This document shows, in pieces, positions 41,925-53,523 of a DNA stretch of 64,000 bases. The position numbers were made by a program, and so were the translations under genes. Positions within the stretch are counted from its first letter, which is position 1. The number at the start of each line of letters is the position of its first letter. Source of the DNA: Penelope pileata (Eukaryota > Chordata > Aves > Galliformes > Cracidae); NCBI GenBank assembly GCA_013396635.1, contig WBMW01005007.1, positions 371,585 through 435,584 of the forward strand, read 5' to 3'. The notes beneath the pieces are model-generated. The model searched no databases. It was given only the letters and a program-made list of their open reading frames with translations, and was not told the DNA's origin.

Positions 41925-43077
41925 ATCATCCACGTAGCTACAAAGCATCTTTCTGCTCCATTCTACTTTGGTGTTTTACAAGTAACAGTGAAAATTTGGC
42001 ATAATTTGAAAAGAAAACTTTTGAAAAGGTGCATGTTCAAGTGTTATTATTGCACAACATAAAGACTGCAAAACCACAGTTTTATCCAAATACCTCAGTA
42101 AGATGTGAGCCTAGAGATATTAAAATGGCAGGAAAAGATTTTTTTTTTTAAAAGAAAATGCTACCATACAAAAGAAGTTGTTCTTGGAGTCCTGCTGTCT
42201 GGAAAGACAGACAAGACAGTATCTAATCAGGTTTTAGAAAATAAACCAAAATAAACCAACACAGAGCAAAACAAAACAACACAAGAGAGTCTAAATGTCT
42301 ACTTCAACTTTGTCCTCTTGAAGAAACCATCACATGGTTAGTTCTCACCTGAAAGGTCATGAGGTGACATGATTATGGTGAGGATACAGTCAACATCGCA
42401 CAGTTATAATCAATGGTAAAAGTGTATACTATTGCTCTAAAACAGATCATTGCATACATTCATGAAATACATCCTTTTGCGCTGCTTGAAAGTACTGCAC
42501 CTGAAGCAGAGCCCATGCTCCAGGAACTATTACCAGGAAAGAGTCCATCTTCCCTTACTAGCTCTCACAGTGGTGTTGGGCTTCCTGCTGCATAGTTGCA
42601 ATGCTATAACCACACTGATATAGAAAATGAAATAGAAATGTTTGGACACTCTAGTTTCCTGCAAGCACTGAAAGAAAATAGTTCACCAAGAGCTGACCAT
42701 TTTCAAGAAAATATTTCACAAGATAAACAACACTGCAATAACTGGCAAGATTTCCAAAACAATTAAGGGATGCTTGTCCAAGAGAACAAATGTCTTTGCA
42801 TGATTGTGCTGATGGACAAAACTCATCACTAGAATCCTATCTCCTTTTGACTCAATTACAAAAATCTCACTAGTTTAATCACACAGACATTTAACTCAAG
42901 TTACTTACAGATGTCTGAAAACACTGGGAAAAAATTCAGAAATGCCAAGTGCTGTTGATGTAAACTCAGCAGGAATGCTTTGCGTATATTCCAGAACAAG
43001 TAAACATATGATTAGGTAAAAAATGAATACAAAGAAAGGAAAAGCGAGAGGAAAACAAATGCAAAATAATAGCTCAC

Positions 43078-43121
43078 CTTTTGAGGGGGTGGTCCGTGGT
43101 CATCCAGATAAGTGGAATTTC
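43078..43121 (-). CDS. UST: UST exon 2: 44-bp lumenal stem exon
   Basis: A very short exon: GA completes a Gly codon begun in exon 1, then 14 codons read NSTYLDDHGPPPQK. This is the lumenal stem between the membrane anchor and the catalytic domain. NST is a glycosylation sequon, and the Pro-rich end fits a flexible linker. The minus-strand acceptor has a strong pyrimidine tract ending tttttgtag and the donor is aag|gtgagc. The phase fits exon 3, which begins with VLPFPSQ. The position between introns of at least 20.9 kb and 17.8 kb, together with the length, makes it easy for gene finders to miss. Identity is clear from the translated stem and the order of exons. The human protein has Ser where Gln stands here, from memory. 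Confidence 0.93.
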
Positions 43122-43970
43122 CTACAAAAAGAAGAAGGGTGGAAATAAACAAAACTCAACCAATGCAACTTCAAAACTTGCCAATGTATGAAACTCATGC
43201 ATCTCTATCCCATTGGTTCTGTGGTGTCATATAATCCAAGGAAAATAAATACCTTCTGCTTTAAATTTTGCTCCAAAAGAGAAAAACAAAATAAATTAGA
43301 TTTGGCTACACTTGTGATAGAAGATTAGATACACATTGTTATTTTAGCATAAAAATAAATGAGCCAAGGCAGCTTTAATTAAATAATCATGCTATTCATA
43401 TACTCGCATGACAAAAACTGTCAGCTGCACCCTGCTACACTTTAAGCAAGTGAACACAGTTAATCTCAAAAAGATTTCTTAAAGTATCAAAGGCCTTCAA
43501 CAGATCTAGCTCTGATGGAGTTCACAAGCATTCCCTTATCTTCCTTCTTACAAGGGTTTTTCCCAACCTCCAAGCTACGTTTTTGTTTCTGAACAGAACA
43601 GACTGAATGGGAGATGTACTGTGATGTGATTGCATCAGCCTTTTTAAGACGCTCTTTAAAATCAGAAGAAAAGCTTCAGAGAAAAAGCTCCTAAATTTTT
43701 AAAGTGGTCCCTTTTCATCTAGCTACAATAAAAAAGGCAACAATTTCAGACTTTTTACCCATTACTTACAAGCTGATACTGATAAACAAAATACTCCCTC
43801 CCACACATCCATGTGCTCTCTCCTCTCTAGCTGTCCCTCCTGAACCCTGCTCTTGAAGGATTAAGAGGAAGCTTTGGGGCAGGCTGAGAAGTTCTCCTCA
43901 GGCCACGTGCGCCTCTCCCCTCAGCTGTTCTCATATCAAAGGCAGAAGAAATACCCCACTACTAACCTTA

Positions 43971-44300
43971 TAGAATCATAGAATGGTTCAGGTTGGAAGA
44001 GACCTCAGAGAACATCTCGTTCCAACCCCCCTGCCATGGGCAAGGACACCTCCCACTAGACCAGGTTGCCCAAAGCCCCATCCAGCCTGGCCTTGAACAC
44101 TTTCAGGGAGGGAGCATCCACAGCTTCTCTGGGCAACCTGTTCCAGTGTCTCACCATCCTCACAGTGAAGAATTTCCTCCTTATATCTAGTCTAAATCTA
44201 CCCTCTTTCAGTTTATAATCGTTACCCCTTGTCCTGTCATTACCTGTCCTTGTAAAATGTCCTTCCCTAGCTTTCCTGTAGGCCCCCATATCAGTATGGA
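43971..44300 (-). mobile_element. CR1 LINE 3' end, about 330 bp
   Basis: The reversed CR1 terminus starts at tagaatcatagaatgg and runs through the 3' UTR and the last part of ORF2, stopping near the aggcccccat phrase. It lies about 850 bp upstream of UST exon 2 in transcription order, in the same orientation as UST. A minus-strand reading frame over it is still open (see the separate pseudogene entry). Confidence 0.95.
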
Positions 44301-44322
44301 CTATGAGTATAACCTTTAACAA
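44056..44322 (-). pseudogene. CR1 ORF2 C-terminal relic
   Basis: An 88-codon open frame on the minus strand runs to a natural stop. Its last 50 or so residues are the end of the CR1 ORF2 protein (endonuclease/reverse transcriptase polyprotein): [17 protein letters not shown], then VRHWNRLPREAVDAPSL, then [13 protein letters not shown]. These phrases are the well-known avian CR1 C-terminus. The first 10-15 residues come from flanking sequence outside the element. No reverse-transcriptase catalytic part is present, so it is a non-functional tail that has simply not picked up a stop codon. Confidence 0.85.
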
Positions 44323-47300
44323 GTGCCCACTAGATACTCAAACACCACATTGGTGAGGACTGTAAATAGCCTGGCCCAGCAGTGCGCGCCTCCACTCTGG
44401 AAGTGTCCAAGCAGCAGCAGATGCTGCCTCTTGGGGAACAACAGTTGGCTGCTTCCAACTCATCTGAAGGTCAGTCCCAATACCTAATTTTTTTTATTGT
44501 TATTACTACTTTTTACGCAAGTATGTACCTTGACTTTGAAAGAAGTCTCACAACTGCAAAAGCCTGAGCTTTTGTGTGGCTACCTGAACCATCTTCTGGA
44601 GCACAGTATATTACTGTACAAATGCTTTTCATAACTTTGATGCAAACTCCCTCCTCTTTCTATATATTTGACACAAGTACCCATCCATTCAACGACCTAG
44701 CTGATTATTTTAATGCTATGGATAATTTGAATGATCCCTATATTCAAGGATGAAAAATTTCTATTATCCATTCCTCTGAAACAATTCTAATTGCTACGAT
44801 AGTCTTTCAGTTCACAGACTGCTCCTAACAGAGCCTCCTGTATGGCTTTCCAATAAAACAGTTATCCTGTACACGTGGAGATGGAATTGAAAATAAGCCT
44901 GTCCAAAAAACCCAGAGTTATCCACCGAAGGGCAGCAAGGAAGTCCCTGCTAGTGCCTCTCCTTCCACACTCACTCAGCATTTAGCTTTCCTGTATGATC
45001 AGGGTTCACAGCAAGTTAACATGCTTCATAGCAACGTTCACCTCTGTGTAATTAAGCAAGCTGAAATATTGCCACTGTTGTTGATAAAAATAGCTCTTAT
45101 GGTTTTCTCATCGTTTCAGGAAAAAATGTCGCATTTTGACCCATGCCGAAACAAGTGATGTTCGCTAAAAAGCATCTTTGTTGTCTAAACAACACACTGG
45201 AAATGTCATAAACAGGAGATGGCAATCAGTGACAACAAGAAGTGAGAGCAGCAAAATGCTAAGAGTTTTATACTCGGCATTAAGAAAAAGACTTTAATTC
45301 TGTCTAGTCACATATGTACTCCTCCCCTCCCCAAAACATAGGCAGTTCATGCTTACCCAAATAAAAGGCTGTATTAGCTGTATATTTATATAAACTTTAT
45401 CTTTAGCAAACACCCATCACAGCTCATTTTGCTGAAGAGTTGAATTTGAATTGCCTTGTTCTATTAAAAACAGGTAGTTACAGTCATTATTTATATATCT
45501 TACAATGCAGTTCCAAGAGAGCCTCAAATAAATTACAAGAAAACTTTATGAGATATTCTTTAAAATAACCATTTTGCCTTTCTATTTTAGCAATCTGCGT
45601 TTTTAGTATGCATACTGCATTTTCCCTCCTATGTCAGTTTTTAATTATTAAAATTACACCCAAGCATTCCTGGCATTGAACACGCATTCTGCAGGCTTGA
45701 CTTCTGCACCTATTTTTTTTTTCTTTTATAGCACACTCTAATTACTGCTGTATCCACTTAATACAATAGTAAAATTTTGGCCCATTTTATAAAGCAATTT
45801 TTCATGGAAGTTTCTTACTCAAATCCAGACTAAACAAATGGCAACATAAACTAATCACAAGACAGACACACGTAGTCAACGACAGAGCACTGATTTGAAC
45901 TCCAGCCAGAATAACTCAGAAATCAAGAGAAGATGGGAGCTGCAGAAATTCCCTTTTGCTGCCCCAAATGCCACGTGCTGAGTTAGCTCCCTTCTCCTGC
46001 AAGCTTTCCTCTTTGAGCTCCTCAGGCATGTAAATTGGAGCTGATTTCAGCATCCACAGTGTGCCAGACCAATTCCGTAGTCTGAGTTCTTTTAGGTTCA
46101 TGTTTAAAATGAGTATTTGTTTTCAGCAATAAAAGTGAAACCTTCTGCTGTATGATTCATACCATATCCTTAGTAGAAATACTAAAATTACTCAAAATCC
46201 AACCGTGATGGTGTGGACTGTCTGCCAGTTCCTTAACCCTGCAAAGTCCTGCATGGGCTCTCATTAAGCATCTTGTCATAGAGTGGGGTCTGCTTCCCTT
46301 TGGCCAGCAAATCCAGGGTCACGCTGCTTGAGCCTTAACACATGCAGAAAAATCCTGAAAAGTACACATCAAGCTCAGAATATTTCTGCAGAAAACCTGC
46401 ATGATAGAATAATATCTAATAACAAGGAGAGGCCACGAAAAGCATATAGCTCCTGAGTTGGGTATTCAGAAATTTCATGAACTTCTAGCATCACTTTTCA
46501 GAGAATGCGTATCAGATTATCTTAGTTTAAAAACAACAGAAAAATCAGCATGATAGGTATTGCAACAGTGAAGAGACATTGTGATAAAACTAATCTATGC
46601 ACTATTTCTACTGACGAATGACAAAGGTGTACAAAAAGGAAAACTGCACAGTAAAAATCAGGGACTTAGGAATGAATACCATAAACACTGAAACCACTGT
46701 TCACCAGCTGAAGTGTTTACTGCAACTACATCAACACAACAAGCTAATATAAGATGGAGAATACAATTACACAGCTTTTATATGCTCTGGCACAGACAAC
46801 AACTAGAACATTATACAAACACAGCTCTGACTTCACTAAGCATCACAGTAAGAGAAAATGCTCTCTGTAGTGGATCTAGTAGAGTGATAGAAGAGATCAT
46901 CAGTTTTCATTAAGAATCTAGTCCGCTGTCCTGAAACAATCCATTTAATTGAATTATTAAGAGGATTTTTCTAAATTGCTTTAGTAAAGCTTTCGTTCTT
47001 GCCTGTCACGCAACAAGACATTTCAAGATTTTTTCTGGAGAGGATTATTTATTCTCTTAAAAATACATATTTTCTGCCTTATAATGTATTCTACCTTCCT
47101 TTAACAGCAGGATAGTCAACCGTTAGAAACAACAAAGTGGAAAGAATAATCAACGGTCAGACCAGTGGTATTATGCGTTCCACAAACATGCTCAACCACA
47201 CACTTGTGCTGACTGAACACAGTCGTCTCCAGTGTCTCTCAGGATAAAAAAAAGAAAAAAAGAGTTCAACTTTATTAAAGAACACGGTGAATATATGGAA

Positions 47301-48985
47301 GAAGCCCAATTTTCTCCATAATTTATTGTCTTTGAGGTTAAGTGAATCAGATGTATGCAAAATCTTTGGGGAAACCTTGTGGATGCATTTCTTTTTTCTT
47401 GGAATCACTGAAGTGTGGGGGTTTTTGCTTGAAGCAAGCCAAGTTTAAACAGAGAAAGATGGTCAGTTTCCAGGATTAAGGACAAATATGTCTGTGTGCA
47501 GTTCATAACTGCAGAAGACATGAGTAATTGCAATTTTCGGAAAAGAAAAAAAGACTGGAGAGTAAGGGAAGGGGTGGTAAGTGGGCTTATGTATGAAGAT
47601 CCTTTAACAGAAACTGAAACACAGTCACTTCATTTGAACAATTTAGATATCATGCAGAAAGAATTGAGCAGAGATGAAGAGAGATGAAGCCAACATGGAA
47701 AATGTGGCATTTTTACTACTTTCCTGGAGCAGGGTTTTCCCTTGGTAGGGATCACAAGAAGCAGTCTAGGGGAACTGGGATGTAGCTACTGCCAAATCTA
47801 TCATGTCTTCCGAAAATCCCGGTTCTCTTCACTTGGTCACTGTCTCGAATTTCGGGCAGCCAATGCAATCTTTATTGGCATACCATCCCTTAGATCATCT
47901 GGCGTCTGAAGGAAAGAAGCAGTTTAATAGTTGTCTGATGAGTTTTCTGCTCTGGAAATGAAGGCTTTGAAGAGTGGCTGCTGCACCATATACTCCTAAT
48001 CATTTAAGCACTGTACCTTCAAAATAAATTGAAGTGCCCATGACTACTTGGAAGAGGATTAGTTCCACTCTGCTTCCAGCCAAAAGTTACTTAAACAAGA
48101 ATCTGAAAATCCACCCACGATCAACATCAGTTAATAGCTCCCCAGTGCCAATTGTCAGGTTATACTACACTCACTCTTTTCTTTCCACCATGAACAATTT
48201 CCCAGTACTATAAAGACTGTGAAGGCTCCACCAGTAGCTGCATTAATTTGAACAGGATGCCTGTGGCTGGCAGCAGGTACCTAGACTATCCAGAAACAAC
48301 AGACTGGGGTGCCAGGGTGTTCTTGGCCTTCTGCATTTTATAGGTCTGTATTTCTTTTTCTAAGGGACCAGTGGGCATCCTCAGAAATTTCATAGATTTT
48401 TACACATCTGATATAATAGAGTGTTCTAAGCTATCATTTCAAGGAGCCCTTTATGGATCAGAGGCAAGAAGGGGGATATGGACTACAACTGGCAGCTTAG
48501 CAGAATGATGTTGCCGAGTGCAAATCTAATGCAGAAGGAAAACCCTTTTATTGCTGAGGTCAGCAGAGCTGTAACAGCCTCAACAGAGGACATTTTTTCA
48601 CAGGTGTGCAGAGATTAACACAGTAAAACCCTATTGACCAGTCTGCACTGGAACACAGAATGATTTACTGCACTTTCTTCCGTCATACATAAAAGGTCGT
48701 GTATCTGCAAGTGGTTTCCTTAGCATAAGACTACGACCCTGTCAAAATTTTCAAGTTGAAAAAACATACAGCAAGTAATATTTTTATAAAAAACATTCTG
48801 AAATGGATTTTTCTGCTTTCTTTCTCGCCTTTCAAAATATATTGGTTATTTCTCATTTTTGAAGTCATAAATATCCCTCCTCTCAAAATAACCCCAAAGC
48901 CACATATTAAATTTGTTCTGTGTCACTGCATGCAATGAAGCAAAGAATCTGAAAAATGACCAAAATACCTATTTGGTATTACCTT

Positions 48986-49190
48986 CATAGAATCATAGAA
49001 TGGCCTGGGTTGGAAGGGACCCCAAGGACCATGAAGTTCCAACCCCCCTGCTGCAGGCAGGGCCACCAACCTCCAGATCTGGTACTAGATCAGGCTGCCC
49101 AGGGCCCCATCCAACCTGGCCTTGAACACCTCCAGGGATGGGGCACCCACAACCTCCCTGGGCAGCCTGTACCAGCACCTTACTACTCTC
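48986..49190 (-). mobile_element. CR1 LINE 3' end, part of a composite locus
   Basis: The reversed CR1 3' terminus begins catagaatcatagaatgg and passes through ccaacctggccttgaacacc and cctgggcagcctgtaccag. It ends where the sequence turns into an LTR-like block. It is less diverged than the copies at 16.5 and 31.9 kb by eye. It has the same orientation as UST. Confidence 0.93.
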
Positions 49191-49486
49191 TTCTTTTCCC
49201 CAGCTTTCATTGCTGAGTACAACACCATATGGTATGGTGTATCCCCTTGCCCACTTTGAGTCTGCTGTCATGGCTGTGTCCCCTCCCACCTTCTTGTGCA
49301 CCCCCAGCTCCTCACTGGCAGGGCAGCGAGAGGCAGAGAAGTCCTTGGCTTTCTGCAAGCACTGCGTAGCAACAACTAAAAACATCAGCATGTTATCACT
49401 ACTATTTTTATCAAAAATCCAAAACACAGCACCATACGGGCCTCTACAAAGAAAATTAACCCTATCCCAGACAAAATTGTGACGGT
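49190..49486 (-). mobile_element. Avian endogenous retrovirus LTR fragment (U3 part)
   Basis: On the minus strand this block matches, from memory, an LTR family common in bird genomes. It starts with a ctgggatagggttaatttt phrase near the LTR 5' edge. It passes through a gtgataacatgctgatgttt phrase and an accataccatatgg phrase, and ends just after the place where the family carries its TATA box. Here the TATA site reads cagcaatgaaagc and so looks lost. The rest of U3, R and U5 is missing and there are no viral genes. The exact family (ERVL-like or other) needs a repeat-library search. It sits between two CR1 blocks. Confidence 0.65.
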
Positions 49487-49575
49487 CAGGCATGACTGCT
49501 CCTTGGTGAATCCATGCTGACTTCTTCTGATGCTTTTCTTCTTCATGTGCCTGGAAATGGCTTCCAGAACTAGTT
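49486..49575 (-). mobile_element. CR1 ORF2 internal (reverse transcriptase) fragment
   Basis: The minus-strand translation contains SQHGFTKEQSCLT, which corresponds to the SQHGFTKG-type motif in the reverse-transcriptase domain of CR1 ORF2. On the plus strand the phrases ccttggtgaatccatgctga and tcttcatgtgcctgg are the reversed CR1 equivalents. The fragment is only about 90 bp. With the LTR block and the CR1 3' end on its left, it suggests a CR1 copy broken by an LTR insertion and deletion. Separate insertions are also possible. Confidence 0.7.
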
Positions 49576-52500
49576 TCCAGTCACCAAACACAGGAAACCT
49601 CATTAAGATACAATTCAGATTTGTTTGCCTACAAGTTTTCTCTCTCTCTAACACAGAGAGGAAAGAAATTGGCAAGTTTAAGCACAGTTTGTGAAGACTT
49701 AATGGTAATTCTGCATGTGTAATGTATATAAAAATGTTACTGTTACATAGACATGAAGGATTTAAGTAAGTTCTAAACTAAGGTGGAACAAAGATCAGAG
49801 AAAGATTCTAACGGAAATAAAATAACTTTATATACACGTATATATACACACTGACTTTCTTTATACTTGCCAGTTTGTCCAAATCTATTACTGTTTATAA
49901 GCTTCCCTTTTAATGTACTCAGAGTAAACTTGTTCCATAGATCAATTTCTTAGGAAAAATGTCCACACTATTTGTATTTGTTACATTCAAACATACTGAA
50001 TGCATAATTAGAACAAATAAAAGAAGAAATCCAAAACTTTCTGTGGTGTAGTTCTAATAACAAACCAAAGTTCTGATGTGACCACATCTACCATAACTGT
50101 GTGATCTACAGCAAGCGCTATAGTGGAAATGCCACGGGCTTTGGTTCATCTGTGATAGTGCTAATGCTTCTTGCTTTGCTTCTACCCCCTCCAGCCTGTA
50201 ATTGTAGAAGATGAAAGACATTTTAATAAACATTTAGAAATGCTGGCCAGATGACATGGAATCTGAACATTTGCTAATGAAAGTTCTTGGCTGAAACAGC
50301 TCTCAAGTACAGAGAAAAATCCTTCCATCTTACAAACTCAAAGACAGAACCAGGCAGTTGGAAGTAAAAACGTTCAAATTTTTTTCTGTTTTCAGGAACA
50401 ACATGGTGCATTCTTTCTACATGCATACCAAGCAGCTCAATATTTTGCTCTGAGCCTCCTTCTGGGAGACCCTTCCTAACCTGCACGTGCAGCAGAGCTG
50501 CAGGCAGGACAGGAGATGGTACATGCCGGGCACAGCCCTCCTCCCGTAGAGAGGGGAGACTCCAGAAGGCAAAATCACTCAGCATTGAGTGGTTAAGCTT
50601 TGTTTCAACCTGTCTGCTACAGAAAGTTAACAACCCTTTCCACAGCAAATTTAAAGGCACGTGTTTCATTTTACTGTTTGTTTTGTTAATACACTGCTTT
50701 ACTACTACTGGGGGTAGAAAGAAGAAATAAAGCAAAATTGAGAAAGAAAAACAGCTGTAACAGGTATTTTCCTGTGCTTGAAGAACAGCCCTCTTTATCA
50801 AGACAGAACAGAGAAAACCTAATGACCAAAACCACGAGGCGCCATTAAGCCAAGCTATTTCAATTTTACTTCAGAGCGTTTCTCTATGAGAACAAAGGCT
50901 GCTGTTCATCCCTGCTGCCAGGTAGCTCTTAGCTAACCGCACTTCAAAGCTGCATTTATCTGTTCTTCATCTTCCCTCTATTTTTCTACTGGTTCTCAAA
51001 TTCGGCTTTCTGATATCACACAGCAAGCGAGCTCTTTTAAAATAAGGGGTTTTTCTTTTCAAAGAAGGTTTTTATCCTACCTTCCGTCACAAAGTATGCC
51101 AGATATTTCGTGATGACTTGTATTTACTTCTTAACTTCCTTAGCAAGATTCACCACAACAAAAAGGCAGGGTCAACAAGTCTGTACTCCTCAGCACCTTT
51201 AGGGGAGTCCCTCTGAAAAACTGCCCTCCCAAAATGTGTAGTCAACATGATATTTAAAGCTAGGCAACTGCAGAAGAAGCTGTTCGAAGTGTAAGGGGCC
51301 AGTCGAGAAGAGCTAGCAGGCTGACAGCTGAACTACCACCCATTCAAATCACACAGAGAGAAAGACTGGTCCCCAACTTCATTTCCTAACCTGCTGATGT
51401 GAGAGTAACACTGGAAAGCGTGTCAAATTGCTGTGGCTGAGTACAAAAAGGATTCACACAGCACAGAAACTGTCAAGTTAGAGAGCAGATAGAAACATGA
51501 TGTTTTGAAGTGAGCTGGTCTAAGAGAAATTCAGGTCTCATGCTTAGAAAGCTGTCTGTTGCAGTCTGCACTAACCACTATCTTTGAGAATTCATAAAAA
51601 GGGAATTTGTGAAAATCTGGTTGAAAGACAATGCACTGACAGTAGTTACCAAAATCCAACACTTAAACTGGAAGGATAAAGCACAGAAAAATGCAGCAGT
51701 AAGTTGTGAGGATGGGACTGGCCAGCACTGTAGGAGCAGGTGAGCCAGGCAGTGCCAGGAGTGACACAGGTGTCACTGTGTTGCTTCAGGTCAAACTAAT
51801 AACATCAGCTCCCACCGCAGCCTTATTTTTATTATTATTTTTTTTTCTAAATTCAAGCTTGCTTCGCCTAGGGCCTTGTGCTGTTCTAGGTCCTGTCATT
51901 CAATACTTTCATTTATTACTTGAAAAATGCATTAGAGAGCACTGGTATTAAATTTGATAGCGATACCAAATGAAGGGATCTGATATCTGCAGAACCTATG
52001 GGACAGAGGGAGTCAAAAAGATCCTGATCATTCAATGAAATGGTCCAAAACACTACAGGAAATTCAGTAAATACAAGTGTAAAAATTTCAACTTAGACAA
52101 GAGCAACATCTTAAAAAAAGCAGAATGAGAAACAAAGGGGAAATTGCAGAAAAGGTCATGAGGAGAGATAACGGGAAACAAATGCCAATTTGCTTCCTTT
52201 GGATTTCTTTGAGTACCCCGTGGAAATTTCTCAGAAAGATCCTTGTATTCCAGCTGAGCGTACAGCAATACTTTTACTAGCTTGGCAAAAAGTCTCCTTT
52301 GACTAATCTTCCTATGAAGACACTTTTTAAGGCTTAGGATTACTCTGTTTCTCATTTCTCTTCCATAGCGAGAGATACATATGAGGACATTCGAGGACCA
52401 TTTGTCTCCATCAGAGAAAACTTCTTTTTGCTACCGCCCTGCAGAATACATGACACAAAGAAACTCTGCTGGGCAAAAGATGCTGGCAGAGTCATGACAC

Positions 52501-53492
52501 TTCACCTCTTAATGCTCACGCTCTCCCCTACACCAGGGAGCAGCACATCCGAAGTACCGCAATTCCACAGATAAACTTTCTCTTTGAAGACTCTCCTTAC
52601 CAAAGTGACGACAATTTGAAGGTGGGCACAATGGCTGGACACTGGACGTAACAATGAAACTTCAGTGAAGACCCTGTCAAGTGCGAGGCCTCCTATTCTC
52701 GCTTCACTCTTCCATTCAGACTGCAAGCTCCAGGGGATCTGTATCGGCCAGACACCTTCTCAGATGATAGCATTCTCAAGAGTTTCCTATTACATCAGCA
52801 CCAGACATCAGCTCTGGCCTTTTGCACAATGTTTTTCCAGAGACAAGGATTTTATTTGCTTAGTTAAACTTCAGCCAACTTGCAAGCTTTATTCCTGTCC
52901 ATTGCATTTATGCAGATATTTTCAGACACACCTCTCTCTATTCTCCCCGCACAGGCTCTTGGAAACAAGCAAGACAATGAATTTTGGAAAACATCCAGCT
53001 GGCAAGTCATCACTTATCCAAGGAAGACTTTTATTACTGTTATTATTAATAAGCAGTATGCTGCAAATGCTGTCCAGAATGAGTTGTTTGTTGGGCGTTT
53101 GGTTGGAAGTTCCCCTCCCAGGAGGCACATTTCCAAGAAGCTGCTCAGGTCTGTGGTCTGACCCCAGCGGCACCTTCATAGTGGAGAAGATATGAACCCG
53201 CTTCACAGACAGTTGATCACATAAAGCTCTAGAGAATTAGCCACATTTTTTATCTTGGTAAAAGTGATGAGTTTTTCTTGTATATGCCTTTCACAGCATC
53301 CCTCAGGTCATATGATTGCTATGATTTTGTCACATCTCTTTACAGAGGCAGCTCCATTTAGGATAACAGACCTCCCATAGGAAGGAGGCATGCAGGATCA
53401 AGCCATACATCCCTAAGTTTTCCACTTTCTCTAAGGCATAGGTTCCCTTTCTATCTGATCTTAAAAATACTACTGAAAACAGAAAAAGAGGG

Positions 53493-53523
53493 TTGTTTTT
53501 TTTTCTTTTTTCTTTTTTTTTTT
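53493..53523. repeat. Interrupted poly-T tract
   Basis: Three T runs of 6 to 11 bases separated by single C bases, in intron 1. It is a length-unstable low-complexity site. Confidence 0.85.

Larger units (their letters stand above)
25316..43077 (-). other. UST: UST intron 2 (17,762 bp)
   Basis: This is the intron between exons 2 and 3 (donor gtgagc, acceptor atttag). It contains an internally deleted CR1 at about 31.95-32.47 kb, a 12-bp perfect hairpin at 31263-31292, an 11-bp perfect hairpin at 41898-41924, and homopolymer runs near 33.17 and 37.74 kb. Several AT-rich stretches with homeodomain-type TAATTA/TAATTG words occur, for example 30.30-30.56 kb. I see no other gene. Confidence 0.85.

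Noticed and set aside
48993..49493. 166-codon minus-strand open frame
   Set aside because: It spans the LTR fragment and the CR1 3' end; the frame is an accident of two joined mobile elements, not a gene.
50274..50801. 175-codon minus-strand open frame
   Set aside because: It has no recognisable domain, hydrophobic and low-complexity stretches only, and no splice or promoter context; likely chance.
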